From assembly GCF_002749615.1 (NCBI RefSeq), contig NZ_CP024201.1, positions 3,100,001-3,164,000 of the forward strand: a stretch of 64,000 bases of DNA. The letters run 5' to 3'. Below, in pieces: positions 48,264-57,095 of the stretch. Source of the stretch: Caulobacter mirabilis. GTDB lineage: Bacteria > Pseudomonadota > Alphaproteobacteria > Caulobacterales > Caulobacteraceae. Made by a program: the position numbers and the translations under genes. The notes under the pieces are model-generated. The model worked only from the letters and a program-made list of their open reading frames with translations. It was not told the DNA's origin and did not search any database. How positions within the stretch are numbered: position 1 is the stretch's first letter; every line of letters begins with the position of its first letter.

Positions 48264-48294
48264 ACGTCTCTCCGCTCAGCGCCCGGACGGGACG

Positions 48295-51200
48295 CTACCG
48301 CGCGTAGATGGAAAGCTGCGAGAGCGTCTCGGCGTCAAGGTTTCCCGTCGCCGGCAACCGCTTGTCGCGCTGGAACGCCTGGATCGCGCCCTTCAGCGCC
48401 TGGGACGACACGCCGTCCTGCGGGCCGCGGTAGTAGCCCAGCACCGACAGGCCGCGCTGGGCCGACAGCACGCTCGAACCGCCTTCCGCCACCGCGGGCG
48501 CGCGGGTCGAGGCGTTGCGGACCGAAGAGCGGAAGCCGGTCGCCGACCGCTCGGCGGCGGCGCGGGCTTCCGGCGACAGGGCCTTCTTGACCCGCTCGGC
48601 GCTCTGGCGCGCCTCGGCGTCGCCCTGGCGCGCGGCGATCAGGTACCACTTGTAGGCCTCGGCGGCGTTCTGGCTCACGCCGTAGCCCTGCTCGTAGAGG
48701 CTGGCCAGGTTGTACTGGCTGTCGCCCATGCCGAGGTCGGCGGCGCGGCGGAACCACTGGGCGGCGGAGGTCTTGTTGGTCGGACCGCCCGTGCCGTGGA
48801 AATAGGCGAGGCCCAGGTTGTGCATGGCCTTGGGATCGCCGCCCTGCGCGGCGCGCTCGGTCCAGCGACGGGCCTCGCCCTCGTTCTTGCGCACCCCGCC
48901 CTCGCCGTTCTCATACAGCTTGGACAGGTAGAACTGGGCGGGCGCATAGCCGAGGTTGGCCGCGCGGCGCAGGGTCTCCAGGCCCGTGGAATCCTTGGCC
49001 TCGATGCGGCGCACGCCCTCGGCGTAGAGCGAGGCCGGCGTTTCCGTCGGCGCGGGCTGCGGTGGAGGCGTCGTCGCGGCAGGAGCGGGCGCGGACGGCG
49101 CGCCGGCCAGGGCCGGAGCCGGAGCGGCGGCGCTCGGGGTCGGCGTCAGGCCGGGGGCGATCGCCACCGCCAGGCGCGGCGAAGTCGGCAGGGTCGGCGT
49201 CGTGTCGGCCTCGCCGGTCTTGATCTCGCCCTTGGCGTCGGCCTCGGTGACCTTGGCCATGGCCGCGACGCGCGCGCTGGCGGGACCGCCGACGCCGAGA
49301 CTGTCCTTCCAGACCAGGTAGCCGAAGCCGCCGACGCCGACCGCCGTGGCCGTGCCGGCCAGCAGCACGACCCAGCTCTGCAGCGACGAGCCGCCGGCGC
49401 GGCGCTTGGCCTTCTTCTCGCCGCCGCCGAACAGGCCGCGGCGAGCCTGCGGCGCGGCCTTGTCCGGCGCGCTGGCGGCGCGGGCGGCCATACGGGCCTG
49501 CTCGATCACCTCGCGCGTCGACCGGGGCTGGGCGAAGTCCTCGACCGGCGGCGGCGTGATCACCGGCGCGGCCGGAACCTCCGGCGCGTCGGGGATGACC
49601 GGTCCGGCGTCGACGGTCTCGAACTCGTCGATCGGATCGAAGCCGTCGGCGGCGTCGAAGTCTTCCTGCGAGAAGGCCGGCTCCGCCCGCTCGGGCGCGG
49701 GGAACGGCGCCGGCTGGGCGGCCGCCGCGGGGGTCGGCTCCGGACGCGCCTCGGGCGGCGGCATCTGGGCGAAGGCCTGCGGCGCGTACGCTTCCTCGGC
49801 GAAGCCGCGGACCGGCGCGGCGAAAGGATCGGTCGCGAACGGATCGCGCAGCGGCGGGGCCTGGACGGACGGCTGGGCCGCGGCCACGGCCGCAGGCGGC
49901 GTGACCTGTTCGACCAGGCGGCGGTGGTTGCTGTTCAGGCTGGCGTCGATCTTCTCGCGCGCCTCCTCGAGCAGCCGGGCGGTGCGTTCCTCGCTCTGCC
50001 GGATACGCTCGGCCAGGTCGGTCGCCGAGCGCTCCTGGCGCTGGCCGATGCGTTCGGTGACGCGCGCCACCTGCTCGCCGATCTCGTCGATGGCCAGGGC
50101 GCCGCGGCGTTCGGAGTTGGCGATCCGCTCGGAGAGGCGCTCGGTGATGCGGGCGATCTCGCCGCCCAGCTTCTCCAGGGCCTGGGCCTGAACCGTATCG
50201 GCGCGACTGAGCTTCTGCTCGACGGCGGCGGCGATGCGGGCGACTTCGCCGCCGATCTGCTCCACCGCGTCAGCGCCGCGATGCTCCACGCCCTGCACTT
50301 TCCGGCTGAAGCTGTCGGCCATGTTGACCATCTCCCGCCCCATGCGCTCGATCGCCTCGGCCGAACGGGTCTCGGCCGCCCCGATGTGCTGGGCCATCTC
50401 CGACAGGCGGCGATCCATGCGGTCGAAGCGGGCCTCGGCCGAGGCCGCGAGCTTCTCCGACAGGTCGGCGCGGGTCGCCTCGAGGCGGCGAGTCAGGTCG
50501 AGCGCCAGGGATTCCAGCCGCTCGGCGCCGCCACTGCCGGCCTCGACCGCCTTCAGGCGGCGGTCCAGGGCGACGAAGGAGGCGCCCATGTCGCGCAGGG
50601 CCGACGTCGTGCGCGCCTCGGCCTGCTCCAGACGCTCGGCCACCCGGATGGCGACGGCGTCGACCAGGTTGGCCGGATCGGACTTCTCGATCTGGGCCAG
50701 GCGGCCTTCCACCCCCACCAGGGCGTCGCGGGTGCGGCCTTCGCTCTCGTAGAACTGGCTGGCGACCTTGCCCATCATGCCTTCGAGCGCGCGCAGGGCC
50801 TCGGCGGAACGCGGACCGGCGGCGTCACGCTCCATGCGGCGTAGCCGCTCGTCGGCCGTTTCGTGCTCGGTGCGCAGATCGCCGATTGCGCCCTCGAAGC
50901 GCGAGGCGATGGCGACCTGGTCGCGTTCGGTGTTCTCCAGGCGAGACAGGGCGCCGCGCACCGACTGGTCGATGCCGCTGATCGCCAGGGTCGAGCGCTG
51001 CTCCGCCGCCTCGATGCGCTGGGTCAGCCGCTCCATCGCCTCGGCGATGCGGCCGACCTCGTCGGCTGGATGTCCCGGAACCTCATAGCGGGAGCCGCCG
51101 CCGCGTCCGGGCATGGCGATGGCGATCGGCTCGTCGGGACTGTCGAAGGCGTGGTCGTGGGCGGTGTCAGGCGACGCCGGAGCCTCGCCCTCGACGATCA

Positions 51201-51312
51201 TCCGGTTCAGCCATTCGCCCAGGGTCATTCCCGAACGCCGCGCGAGATCCTTGGCGATCTCCCGCGCTTTCGGGTCGATACCCTTCACGCTCCAGGGCGC
51301 CCCCGCCGTCAT
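48295..51312 (-). CDS. podJ: Polarity/localisation protein PodJ
   Basis: A 1005-residue PodJ-type protein that organises the pole (pili, holdfast, PleC) in Caulobacter. The N terminus is a short ordered part (GAPWSVKGIDPKAREIAKDLA). A very long coiled coil (about 85-460) has periodic Ala/Glu/Arg segments (ERLTQRIEAAEQR, RLSERIANSERRGALAIDEI). A Pro/Ala/Glu-rich linker and one membrane helix (about 640-665, SSLQSWVVLLAGTATAVGVGG) follow. Sel1-like repeats (NLGYAPAQFYLSKLYENGEGG, AMHNLGLAYFHGTGG, SQYNLASLYEQGYGV) precede a C-terminal peptidoglycan-binding domain (LSVLGYYRGPQDG...IQAFQRDKRLPATG). All parts are present; PerP-type proteolysis to a short form is expected from Caulobacter. Confidence 0.93.
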   Translation of the reverse strand: MTAGAPWSVKGIDPKAREIAKDLARRSGMTLGEWLNRMIVEGEAPASPDTAHDHAFDSPDEPIAIAMPGRGGGSRYEVPGHPADEVGRIAEAMERLTQRIEAAEQRSTLAISGIDQSVRGALSRLENTERDQVAIASRFEGAIGDLRTEHETADERLRRMERDAAGPRSAEALRALEGMMGKVASQFYESEGRTRDALVGVEGRLAQIEKSDPANLVDAVAIRVAERLEQAEARTTSALRDMGASFVALDRRLKAVEAGSGGAERLESLALDLTRRLEATRADLSEKLAASAEARFDRMDRRLSEMAQHIGAAETRSAEAIERMGREMVNMADSFSRKVQGVEHRGADAVEQIGGEVARIAAAVEQKLSRADTVQAQALEKLGGEIARITERLSERIANSERRGALAIDEIGEQVARVTERIGQRQERSATDLAERIRQSEERTARLLEEAREKIDASLNSNHRRLVEQVTPPAAVAAAQPSVQAPPLRDPFATDPFAAPVRGFAEEAYAPQAFAQMPPPEARPEPTPAAAAQPAPFPAPERAEPAFSQEDFDAADGFDPIDEFETVDAGPVIPDAPEVPAAPVITPPPVEDFAQPRSTREVIEQARMAARAASAPDKAAPQARRGLFGGGEKKAKRRAGGSSLQSWVVLLAGTATAVGVGGFGYLVWKDSLGVGGPASARVAAMAKVTEADAKGEIKTGEADTTPTLPTSPRLAVAIAPGLTPTPSAAAPAPALAGAPSAPAPAATTPPPQPAPTETPASLYAEGVRRIEAKDSTGLETLRRAANLGYAPAQFYLSKLYENGEGGVRKNEGEARRWTERAAQGGDPKAMHNLGLAYFHGTGGPTNKTSAAQWFRRAADLGMGDSQYNLASLYEQGYGVSQNAAEAYKWYLIAARQGDAEARQSAERVKKALSPEARAAAERSATGFRSSVRNASTRAPAVAEGGSSVLSAQRGLSVLGYYRGPQDGVSSQALKGAIQAFQRDKRLPATGNLDAETLSQLSIYAR

Positions 51313-51314
51313 TC

Positions 51315-51382
51315 GAATCGCACCTCCGGCACCAGTAGGAGGACGCTAGCCACCGACATGTAGTGTGTAAACGCGCCGTTAA
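51315..51382 (-). promoter_or_regulatory. podJ upstream region with GANTC and CtrA-like sites
   Basis: A GAATC (CcrM methylation site) lies two bases from the podJ start codon at 51315-51319. At 51367-51382, on the minus strand, TTAA-N7-TTTAC differs by one base from the CtrA consensus TTAA-N7-TTAAC. In Caulobacter podJ is cell-cycle controlled, so these are plausible, but single sites of such low complexity may be chance. Confidence 0.35.
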
Positions 51383-51458
51383 CCCCAAATCTGGCGTGTG
51401 CGACGATTTGCTGTGGACGAAGCTTGCCAAGCCGGCGCGGGCCCGCCATCTGGCGAAA

Positions 51459-51662
51459 ATGGACCTGCCCGTGACTTCCGCCATCGTCGGCGCCTTCCTG
51501 GCGCTCACCGTCTTCGCCGGCTGGCGCGGCTCACGGCCGGCCGATCTGGCCAAGGGCGTACGGATGATTCCGTGGCGCACGGTGATGGTGTTCGCGGCCG
51601 CCGGGACGTTGCTGATGACGGTCCACCTGGTGAACCTGCTCGGCTTCCACACCGGGCGCTAG
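51459..51662 (+). CDS. Small two-helix membrane protein
   Basis: A 67-residue protein with two membrane helices: VTSAIVGAFLALTVFAGWRG and TVMVFAAAGTLLMTVHLVNLLG. A conserved-looking loop (RPADLAKGVRMIPWR) lies between them. I chose the ATG at 51459, which precedes a normal membrane start; the same frame reaches 51363, where the extension overlaps the podJ promoter. The size and motif order recall a small membrane protein usually located near podJ in this family; I recognise no function. Confidence 0.6.
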   Translation: MDLPVTSAIVGAFLALTVFAGWRGSRPADLAKGVRMIPWRTVMVFAAAGTLLMTVHLVNLLGFHTGR

Positions 51663-51671
51663 GGCCTGCGA

Positions 51672-53330
51672 TCAGTCCTCCGCCGCCGGCCGTTTCGGCG
51701 CTCGCCGGGTCAGCCCCGCCACGCCGCCGGAAGACAGCAGGCCGACGTCGGCGAGGATCATCGGGATCTGCCACTTGTGCGGCGCGGCGACATAGCGCGG
51801 CTGCCACAGCGGATCGTACTTGTCCTTGTATCGGCGCACGCCGCGGAAGTTGTAGATTTCCTCGCCCCGCTCGAAGAGCAGCCGGCCGACGCGCGACATG
51901 ATCGGCGCCAGGGGGCGATCCTCCAGCCCCGCCAGCGGCGCGGCGCCGAAATCGAACGCGGCGTAGCCCTGCTCCCGGCCCCATTCGAGCAGCTCGACGA
52001 ACAGGTAGTCCATGACGTTCTTCGGCGCTCCGTCGCCGTAGCGCATCAGGTCCATAGAAAAGGACTTTCGCGTCGCCGTCGGCCACAGGGTGGCGAAGGC
52101 GACGATCCGGCCGTCGACCCGCACCACCGCCACCGGGAATTCGCCGACGTAGCGCGGGATGAACCCGCCCAGCGAAAAGGCCTTCTCGCCGCCGGAATGG
52201 TGCCCCAGCCACTCGTCCGAGATGGCCTTCAGCTCGTCCATCACCTCGAGCGTCCGCTCGGGCGCCAGCACCTCGAACGAGGCCCCGCCCTCCCCGGCCT
52301 TGCGCCAGTTGCGCCGCAGCACCTCTCGCCGACGGCCGGCCAGCGAGAAGCTCTCCAGCGGCACGGCGGCGGCCTCGCCGATCTTCTGGATCGAAAAGCC
52401 CAGCTCAACGGCGTCGGGCAGGTCCTCGGGGCCGATGCCGTAGAGGGCCGGCCGCGCCGCCCGGGCGTCGGCCAGCTCGCGGAAGCGCCACAGCAGCTCC
52501 ATCCGCTCGTTGGGATTGCCGACCGGCCCGTCCATGGCGATCCAGGAGCGACCGCGGACGCCGAACATCAGGAAGGTCTCGCCCGACGGCGAGAACAGGA
52601 ACCGCTTGTCGCCCAGCAGAGCCAGGTTGGAGTCCGGCTGCGACCACTCGGCCTTGGCCAGGATCGCCCGCACGCGCTGAAAGTCCGGATCGTGGTCGTC
52701 GGCCACCTGGGGCTTGGCCGGCATGACGAACATCCGCCAAAGACCGAACAGCAGGAGCGCCATGGCCGCGCCGAGAGAGGAGCGGATCGCCCGCTCCACG
52801 TCCTGGTCCGCCACCAGCCGCCAGACCGGCACGTCGCCATAGTCGGCGTTGGCGAACGACCACCAGCCCAGCATCCCGGCGCCGACCAGGACCGCGGCCG
52901 CCGACAGCAGCCAGCCGGGCGTAATCTCCATCCGCGACAGCCGCGCCTGACGCGGAAAGGCCGGATGCAACGGCGACACGACCAGGATGCAGACGATCAG
53001 GACCGCAGCCTCCTCCCAGTTGAAACCCTTGAACGGCGCCAGCAGGGTCGCCAACACCAGGGTCACCAGGGTCGCGGTCCAGGCCGCATCCAGACGGGCG
53101 CGCAGGCCGAACGCCAGCAACACCAGGACGATGCCGAGGATCGAGGACAGGAAGTGGCTGGCCTCGATCAGGATCTGGGGCGTGAAGCGCAGCAGGTGCA
53201 GGAACCGCGACGGGTCCGACGGCGTCGCGCCCGAGGCCAGGAGCATGACCCCGGCCGTCAGGGCGGCGATGGCGCCGACCGTCGGTCCGACGCCGAGAAG
53301 CGCCGGCCTCAGTTCACGAAACAGCTGCAT
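51672..53330 (-). CDS. MprF C-terminal-like protein (DUF2156, aminoacyl-lipid synthase domain)
   Basis: A 552-residue protein. About six membrane helices (LGVGPTVGAIAALTAGVMLL, FLSSILGIVLVLLAFGLR, TLVTLVLATLLAP, AVLIVCILVVSPLHP, LSAAAVLVGAGMLGWWSF, AMALLLFGLWRMFVM) are followed by the DUF2156/LPG synthase domain: FLFSPSGETFLMFGVRGRSWIAMDGPVG, RKAGE-type core (RRREVLRRNWRKAGEGGASFEV), AISDEWLGH, YGDGAPKNVMDYLFVELLEWG and FDFGAAPLAG. Full MprF has 14 helices; this version lacks the first half, which acts as flippase, as in many alphaproteobacterial lipid lysyl- or alanyl-transferases. It probably adds an amino acid to phosphatidylglycerol. The ATG at 53330 begins the first helix. Confidence 0.85.
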   Translation of the reverse strand: MQLFRELRPALLGVGPTVGAIAALTAGVMLLASGATPSDPSRFLHLLRFTPQILIEASHFLSSILGIVLVLLAFGLRARLDAAWTATLVTLVLATLLAPFKGFNWEEAAVLIVCILVVSPLHPAFPRQARLSRMEITPGWLLSAAAVLVGAGMLGWWSFANADYGDVPVWRLVADQDVERAIRSSLGAAMALLLFGLWRMFVMPAKPQVADDHDPDFQRVRAILAKAEWSQPDSNLALLGDKRFLFSPSGETFLMFGVRGRSWIAMDGPVGNPNERMELLWRFRELADARAARPALYGIGPEDLPDAVELGFSIQKIGEAAAVPLESFSLAGRRREVLRRNWRKAGEGGASFEVLAPERTLEVMDELKAISDEWLGHHSGGEKAFSLGGFIPRYVGEFPVAVVRVDGRIVAFATLWPTATRKSFSMDLMRYGDGAPKNVMDYLFVELLEWGREQGYAAFDFGAAPLAGLEDRPLAPIMSRVGRLLFERGEEIYNFRGVRRYKDKYDPLWQPRYVAAPHKWQIPMILADVGLLSSGGVAGLTRRAPKRPAAED

Positions 53331-53495
53331 TCGAATCCCGCGCCAACCAGCAGGACTATAACCACACCCCGCCCAAGTCGCGCAGTGCGGAAGCTGGAGG
53401 AGGCGATTACCCTTCGAACAATCGTTTGAACCCGCTTGCCCCAACGGGATGGCGCGCTAATGTGCGCCGCAACAGAACACCCTAGGGAGGACGTC

Positions 53496-54704
53496 ATGGC
53501 CGATTTCGGCGGGACCGATCTGGAGGCCTTCCGCGCCGAGGCGCGCGCCTGGCTCGAAGCCAACTACCCCCCTTCGCTCAAGGCGCCGATGGACGACGAG
53601 TCGGAGGCCCCCTGGGGCGGCCGCCGGTTCGCTCCGAAGAACCCGGACGCGCAGCTCTGGCTCGACCGCATGGCCGAGAAGGGCTGGACCGCGCCGATGT
53701 GGCCCAAGGAGTACGGCGGCGGCGGCCTGAGCCGTGAGCAGAACAAGGTGCTGGAGAGCGAGCTGCGCCGCATCAAGGCCCGCCCGGCCCTGATGAGCTT
53801 CGGCGTCTGGATGCTCGGCCCGGTGCTGCTCGAGTACGCCACCGAGGAGCAGAAGCAGCGTTTCCTGCCCGACATCGTGAAGGGCAAGATCCGCTGGTGC
53901 CAGGGCTACTCCGAACCCGGCGCCGGCTCCGACCTCGCCTCGCTGCAGACCCGCTGCGAGGACAAAGGCGACCACTATCTGATCAACGGCCAGAAGGTCT
54001 GGACCAGCTACGCCGACCAGGCCGACTGGATCTTCTGCCTGGTGCGCACCGACACCAGCAAGAAGCATGAGGGCATCTCCTTCGTGCTGTTCGACATGAC
54101 CAGCCCGGGCGTCGAGACCCGCCCGATCAAGCTGATCAGCGGCAGTTCGCCCTTCTGCGAAACCTTCTTCACCGACGTGAAGGTCCCCAAGGAACAGCTG
54201 GTCGGCAAGCTGAACGGCGGCTGGGAGATCGCCAAGCGACTGCTCCAGTATGAGCGCCAGAACATCTCCGCCGGCGGCTTCGGCGGCGGCGGCGGCATCG
54301 ACATGGTCGAGGCGGCCAAGGAGCATGTCGGCGTGGACGACCAGGGCCGCATCGCCGACGCCGACCTGCGCGCCCGCATCGCCGCCCACAAGATGGACCA
54401 GCACGCCTTCCTGCTGACCGTCCGCCGGGCCGAGGCCGAGGCGAAGGCCAGCAAGGGGCCCAGCGCCGCCACCTCGATCATCAAGTACGCGGCCGCCAAG
54501 CTGAACCAGGAACGCACCGAGCTGACCGTCGAGGCGCTGGGCCTGCAGGGCCTGGGCTGGGAGGGCGACGCCTTCAAGCCGGGCGAGGTCGCGGCCCTGC
54601 GCTCGATGCTGCGCGCCAAGGCCAACTCCATCGAGGGCGGCACCAGCGAGATCAACCTGAACGTCGTCGCCAAGCGGGTCCTGGGCCTGCTGGACCACCA
54701 GTAG
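53496..54704 (+). CDS. Acyl-CoA dehydrogenase
   Basis: FAD-dependent dehydrogenase of 402 residues that introduces a double bond into an acyl-CoA. FAD/substrate motifs are RWCQGYSEPGAGSDLASLQTR, WTSYADQADWIFCLVRT, CETFFTDVKVPKEQLVG and NSIEGGTSEINLNVVAKRVLG. AGGGAGG precedes the ATG at 53496; an earlier start at 53436 adds a meaningless leader. It begins a three-gene set with a DsbA-fold isomerase and a second dehydrogenase; such ACAD pairs often degrade steroid or aromatic-side-chain CoA esters, perhaps as a heteromer. Confidence 0.92.
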   Translation: MADFGGTDLEAFRAEARAWLEANYPPSLKAPMDDESEAPWGGRRFAPKNPDAQLWLDRMAEKGWTAPMWPKEYGGGGLSREQNKVLESELRRIKARPALMSFGVWMLGPVLLEYATEEQKQRFLPDIVKGKIRWCQGYSEPGAGSDLASLQTRCEDKGDHYLINGQKVWTSYADQADWIFCLVRTDTSKKHEGISFVLFDMTSPGVETRPIKLISGSSPFCETFFTDVKVPKEQLVGKLNGGWEIAKRLLQYERQNISAGGFGGGGGIDMVEAAKEHVGVDDQGRIADADLRARIAAHKMDQHAFLLTVRRAEAEAKASKGPSAATSIIKYAAAKLNQERTELTVEALGLQGLGWEGDAFKPGEVAALRSMLRAKANSIEGGTSEINLNVVAKRVLGLLDHQ

Positions 54705-54721
54705 ACGCCGACGCCAAGACG

Positions 54722-55333
54722 ATGATCGAGTTCTGGTACGAGTTCGCCTCGACCTACTCCTATCCCGCCGCCATGCGCATCGAGCGCTTGGCGGACGAGG
54801 CGGGCGTGGCGATCGCCTGGCGGCCGTTCCTGCTGGGTCCGCTGTTCCATGAGCAGCAGGGCCTCCGCGACAGCCCGTTCAACGTCGTCCCCGTAAAGGG
54901 GAAGTACATGTGGCGCGACCTGGAGCGGGTCTGCGAGGAAGAGGGCCTGCCCCTCGTCCACCCCAGCCAGTTCCCGCGCAACGCCCTGCTGGCCGCCCGC
55001 GTCGCCATCGTCGGCCTGGAGGACGGCTGGACGCCGGCCTTCAGCAAGAAGGTCTACGAGGCCAACTTCGTCGCCGACCAGGATATCTCCAGCCCGGAGG
55101 TCCTGGCCCCGCTGGTGGAGGAGGTCGGCGCCGCGCCGGAAGCGGTCTTCGCCGCCGCCCAGGGCGCGGACGTGAAGGCCCGCCTCAAGGACCACGTGGA
55201 GCAGGCCAAGGCGCGCGGCGTCTTCGGCTCGCCCAGCTTCATCACCGCCGACGGCGAGCTCTTCTGGGGCAACGACCGTCTGGAACAGGCCCTCGACTGG
55301 GCCCAACGACATGCAACGAGGGAGCACGCCTGA
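54722..55333 (+). CDS. 2-hydroxychromene-2-carboxylate isomerase family protein (DsbA fold)
   Basis: A 203-residue kappa-class glutathione-transferase-like/DsbA-fold protein. It begins IEFWYEFASTYSYPAAMRIERLA, with Ser/Tyr instead of the CxxC of thiol oxidoreductases. IAWRPFLLGPLF, KYMWRDLERVCEEEGLPLVHP and RGVFGSPSFITADGELFWGNDRLEQAL are characteristic. Family members isomerise chromene carboxylate in naphthalene breakdown. Here the context (two acyl-CoA dehydrogenases) suggests a degradation pathway, but the substrate is open. It starts 17 bases after the first dehydrogenase. Confidence 0.88.
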   Translation: MIEFWYEFASTYSYPAAMRIERLADEAGVAIAWRPFLLGPLFHEQQGLRDSPFNVVPVKGKYMWRDLERVCEEEGLPLVHPSQFPRNALLAARVAIVGLEDGWTPAFSKKVYEANFVADQDISSPEVLAPLVEEVGAAPEAVFAAAQGADVKARLKDHVEQAKARGVFGSPSFITADGELFWGNDRLEQALDWAQRHATREHA

Positions 55334-55334
55334 C

Positions 55335-56462
55335 ATGGCCGTCCTGACCGAAGAACAGACCATGCTGCGCGACGCGGCCAAGAGCTGGGCGCAGGAGTCC
55401 TCGCCGGTGACCAAGCTGCGCGCCCTGCGCGACGGCGGCACGGGCGCCAGTTTCGACGCCGCGACCTGGGCCGAGATGGGCCAGATGGGCTGGGCCGGGG
55501 TGATCGTGCCGGAAGCCTTCGGCGGGTCGGAATTCGGCTACCTGAGCCTGGGCCTGGTGCTGGAAGAGACCGGCCGCACCCTGACCGCTTCCCCGCTCCT
55601 GTCGACCGCCCTGATCGGCGCTTCGGCCCTGACGCTGGCGGGCGGCGAGGCCCAGAAGGCCGAATGGCTGCCCAAGATCGCCGAGGGGGCGATCGTGACC
55701 GCCCTGGCCGTGGACGAGACCGCTCACCACGCGCCCGAGCGGATCGCCCTCAAGGCGGAGAAGGCCGGCGACGGCTACAGGCTGACCGGCAAGAAGACCT
55801 TCGTGATCGACGGCGACGCCGCCGACCTGCTGATCGTCGCGGCCCGCACCGGCGGCAAGCCGGGCGAGACGGCCGGGATCAGCCTCTTCCTGGTCGATCC
55901 GAACGCCGCCGGCGTGACCCGCGAGCATCTGGCCCTGGCCGACAGCCGCGGCGCGGCGCAGATCACCTTCGACGGCGCCGCCGGCGAGCTGCTGGGCGAG
56001 GCCGACAAGGGCTGGGACGTCCTGGAGCCGGTGCTCGACCGCGCCCGGATCGGCCTGTCGGCCGAGATGCTCGGCAGCGCCCTGCAGGCCTTCGAAATCA
56101 CCCTCGACTACCTCAAGACCCGGACCCAGTTCGGCCAGGTGATCGGGACCTTCCAGTCGCTGCAGCACCGCGCGGCCAAGATGTTCACCGACCTGGAGAC
56201 CACCCGCTCCTGCATCGAGGCCGCCCTCGAAGGCCTGGACGCCGGCGGCAGGGACAACCGCGCCGCCGCCTCCCTGGCCAAGGCCAAGGCGAGCGAGCTG
56301 GCGCACCTGGTCAGCAACGAGATGGTCCAGATGCACGGCGGCATCGGCATGACCGACGTCCATGACGCCGGCCTGTTCCTCAAACGCGCCCGCGTGGCCG
56401 AGCAGCTGTTCGGCGGCGCCGGCTACCACCGCGACCGCTACGCCAAGGCGCTGGGGTTCTAG
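55335..56462 (+). CDS. Acyl-CoA dehydrogenase (second)
   Basis: A 375-residue acyl-CoA dehydrogenase paralogue. WAEMGQMGWAGVIVPEAFGGSEFGYLSLGLVLEETGR marks the N-terminal domain, and ADLLIVAARTGG the middle. AEMLGSALQAFEITLDYLKTRTQFGQ and LVSNEMVQMHGGIGMTDVHDAGLFLKRA mark the C-terminal domain. The first paralogue has the usual GGTSEI end; this one has MHGGIGMTDVHD. Pairs of this kind form alpha2-beta2 dehydrogenases in actinobacterial sterol metabolism, a possible analogy. The ATG at 55335 is one base after the preceding stop. Confidence 0.9.
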   Translation: MAVLTEEQTMLRDAAKSWAQESSPVTKLRALRDGGTGASFDAATWAEMGQMGWAGVIVPEAFGGSEFGYLSLGLVLEETGRTLTASPLLSTALIGASALTLAGGEAQKAEWLPKIAEGAIVTALAVDETAHHAPERIALKAEKAGDGYRLTGKKTFVIDGDAADLLIVAARTGGKPGETAGISLFLVDPNAAGVTREHLALADSRGAAQITFDGAAGELLGEADKGWDVLEPVLDRARIGLSAEMLGSALQAFEITLDYLKTRTQFGQVIGTFQSLQHRAAKMFTDLETTRSCIEAALEGLDAGGRDNRAAASLAKAKASELAHLVSNEMVQMHGGIGMTDVHDAGLFLKRARVAEQLFGGAGYHRDRYAKALGF

Positions 56463-56700
56463 AAAGCACCCCTCTCCCGCCGGGAGAGGGGGACCACCCG
56501 AAGGGTGGTGGAGAGGGCCAACCCGGCAGGGTTCGGCCCTTTTTCTTTGGGCCTTAGGCCCCCTCCCCCTGCTGCGCCCCAGCCCGCGACAGCGTCGCGG
56601 GCGTTCGTCGCGGCGATCGCCGCTGGCGATCGACAACGTCGCGCAAACGCGCGACGTCGCTCCTCACCCCCTCCCCCAGTGGGGAGGATTTCCCCTTTAC
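56463..56700. repeat. Intergenic repeat block
   Basis: No gene is visible. The stretch includes palindromes (CCCCTCTCCC-GCC-GGGAGAGGGG near 56470, CCACC-CGAA-GGGTGG) and GC-rich arms around 56580-56670 (GCGACGTCGC-like), typical of interspersed repeats in alphaproteobacterial genomes. A terminator lies inside it. Confidence 0.45.
56514..56548 (+). terminator. Terminator after the acyl-CoA dehydrogenase operon
   Basis: An eleven-base-pair stem (AGGGCCAACCC / GGGTTCGGCCCT with one bulge) and a TTTTTCTTT tail, about 50 bases past the operon end. Confidence 0.75.
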
Positions 56701-56732
56701 ATAACCATTTAGTTCTAGAACTATTTGGTTAT
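56701..56732. promoter_or_regulatory. Palindromic ArsR operator overlapping the start codon
   Basis: A 32-base inverted repeat (left arm begins ATAACCATTTAGTTCT; the right arm complements it at 14 of 16 positions) runs into the ATG of the ArsR gene. It is much more A/T rich than its surroundings and is likely the autoregulatory binding site. Confidence 0.6.
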
Positions 56733-57072
56733 GGAAATGACCCCGTCACAGCGTCTCGACGCGACCTTCGCCGCCCTCGCCGACCCGACCCGTCGGGCGA
56801 TCCTGGCGCGGCTGGCGACCGGCGAGGCCTCCGTCGCCGAGCTGGCCGAGCCCTTCGCCATGAGCCAGCCGGCGATTTCCAAGCATCTGAAGGTCCTGGA
56901 GCGCGCGGGCCTGATCTCGCGCGGCCAGGACGCCCAGCGTCGTCCCCGGCGCATCGAGGGCGAGCCGATGGCCCAGGCCGTCGCCTGGCTCGAGGACTAC
57001 CGGGCGATCTGGGAGACCAACTACCAGCGGCTCGACGACCTGCTCGCCGAACTGCAAGCCACAAAGAACTGA
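56731..57072 (+). CDS. ArsR-family (SdpR-like) transcriptional regulator
   Basis: A 113-residue winged-helix repressor: LDATFAALADPTRRAILARLATGEASVAELAEPFAMSQPAISKHLKVLERAGLISRG, with wing residues RRPRRIEGEP. No metal-binding CVC motif is present, so it is of the non-metal SdpR/aromatic type usually paired with an SRPBCC gene, as here. The ATG at 56731 overlaps the palindrome; a TTG two codons earlier is less likely. It starts an operon with the SRPBCC and AlkD genes. Confidence 0.9.
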   Translation: MEMTPSQRLDATFAALADPTRRAILARLATGEASVAELAEPFAMSQPAISKHLKVLERAGLISRGQDAQRRPRRIEGEPMAQAVAWLEDYRAIWETNYQRLDDLLAELQATKN

Positions 57073-57095
57073 CACCCCCTCAGAAGGAGAGACCC

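Noticed and set aside
48055..50844. 929-codon plus-strand frame opposite podJ
   Set aside because: It is antisense to all PodJ domains and has no recognisable domain of its own.
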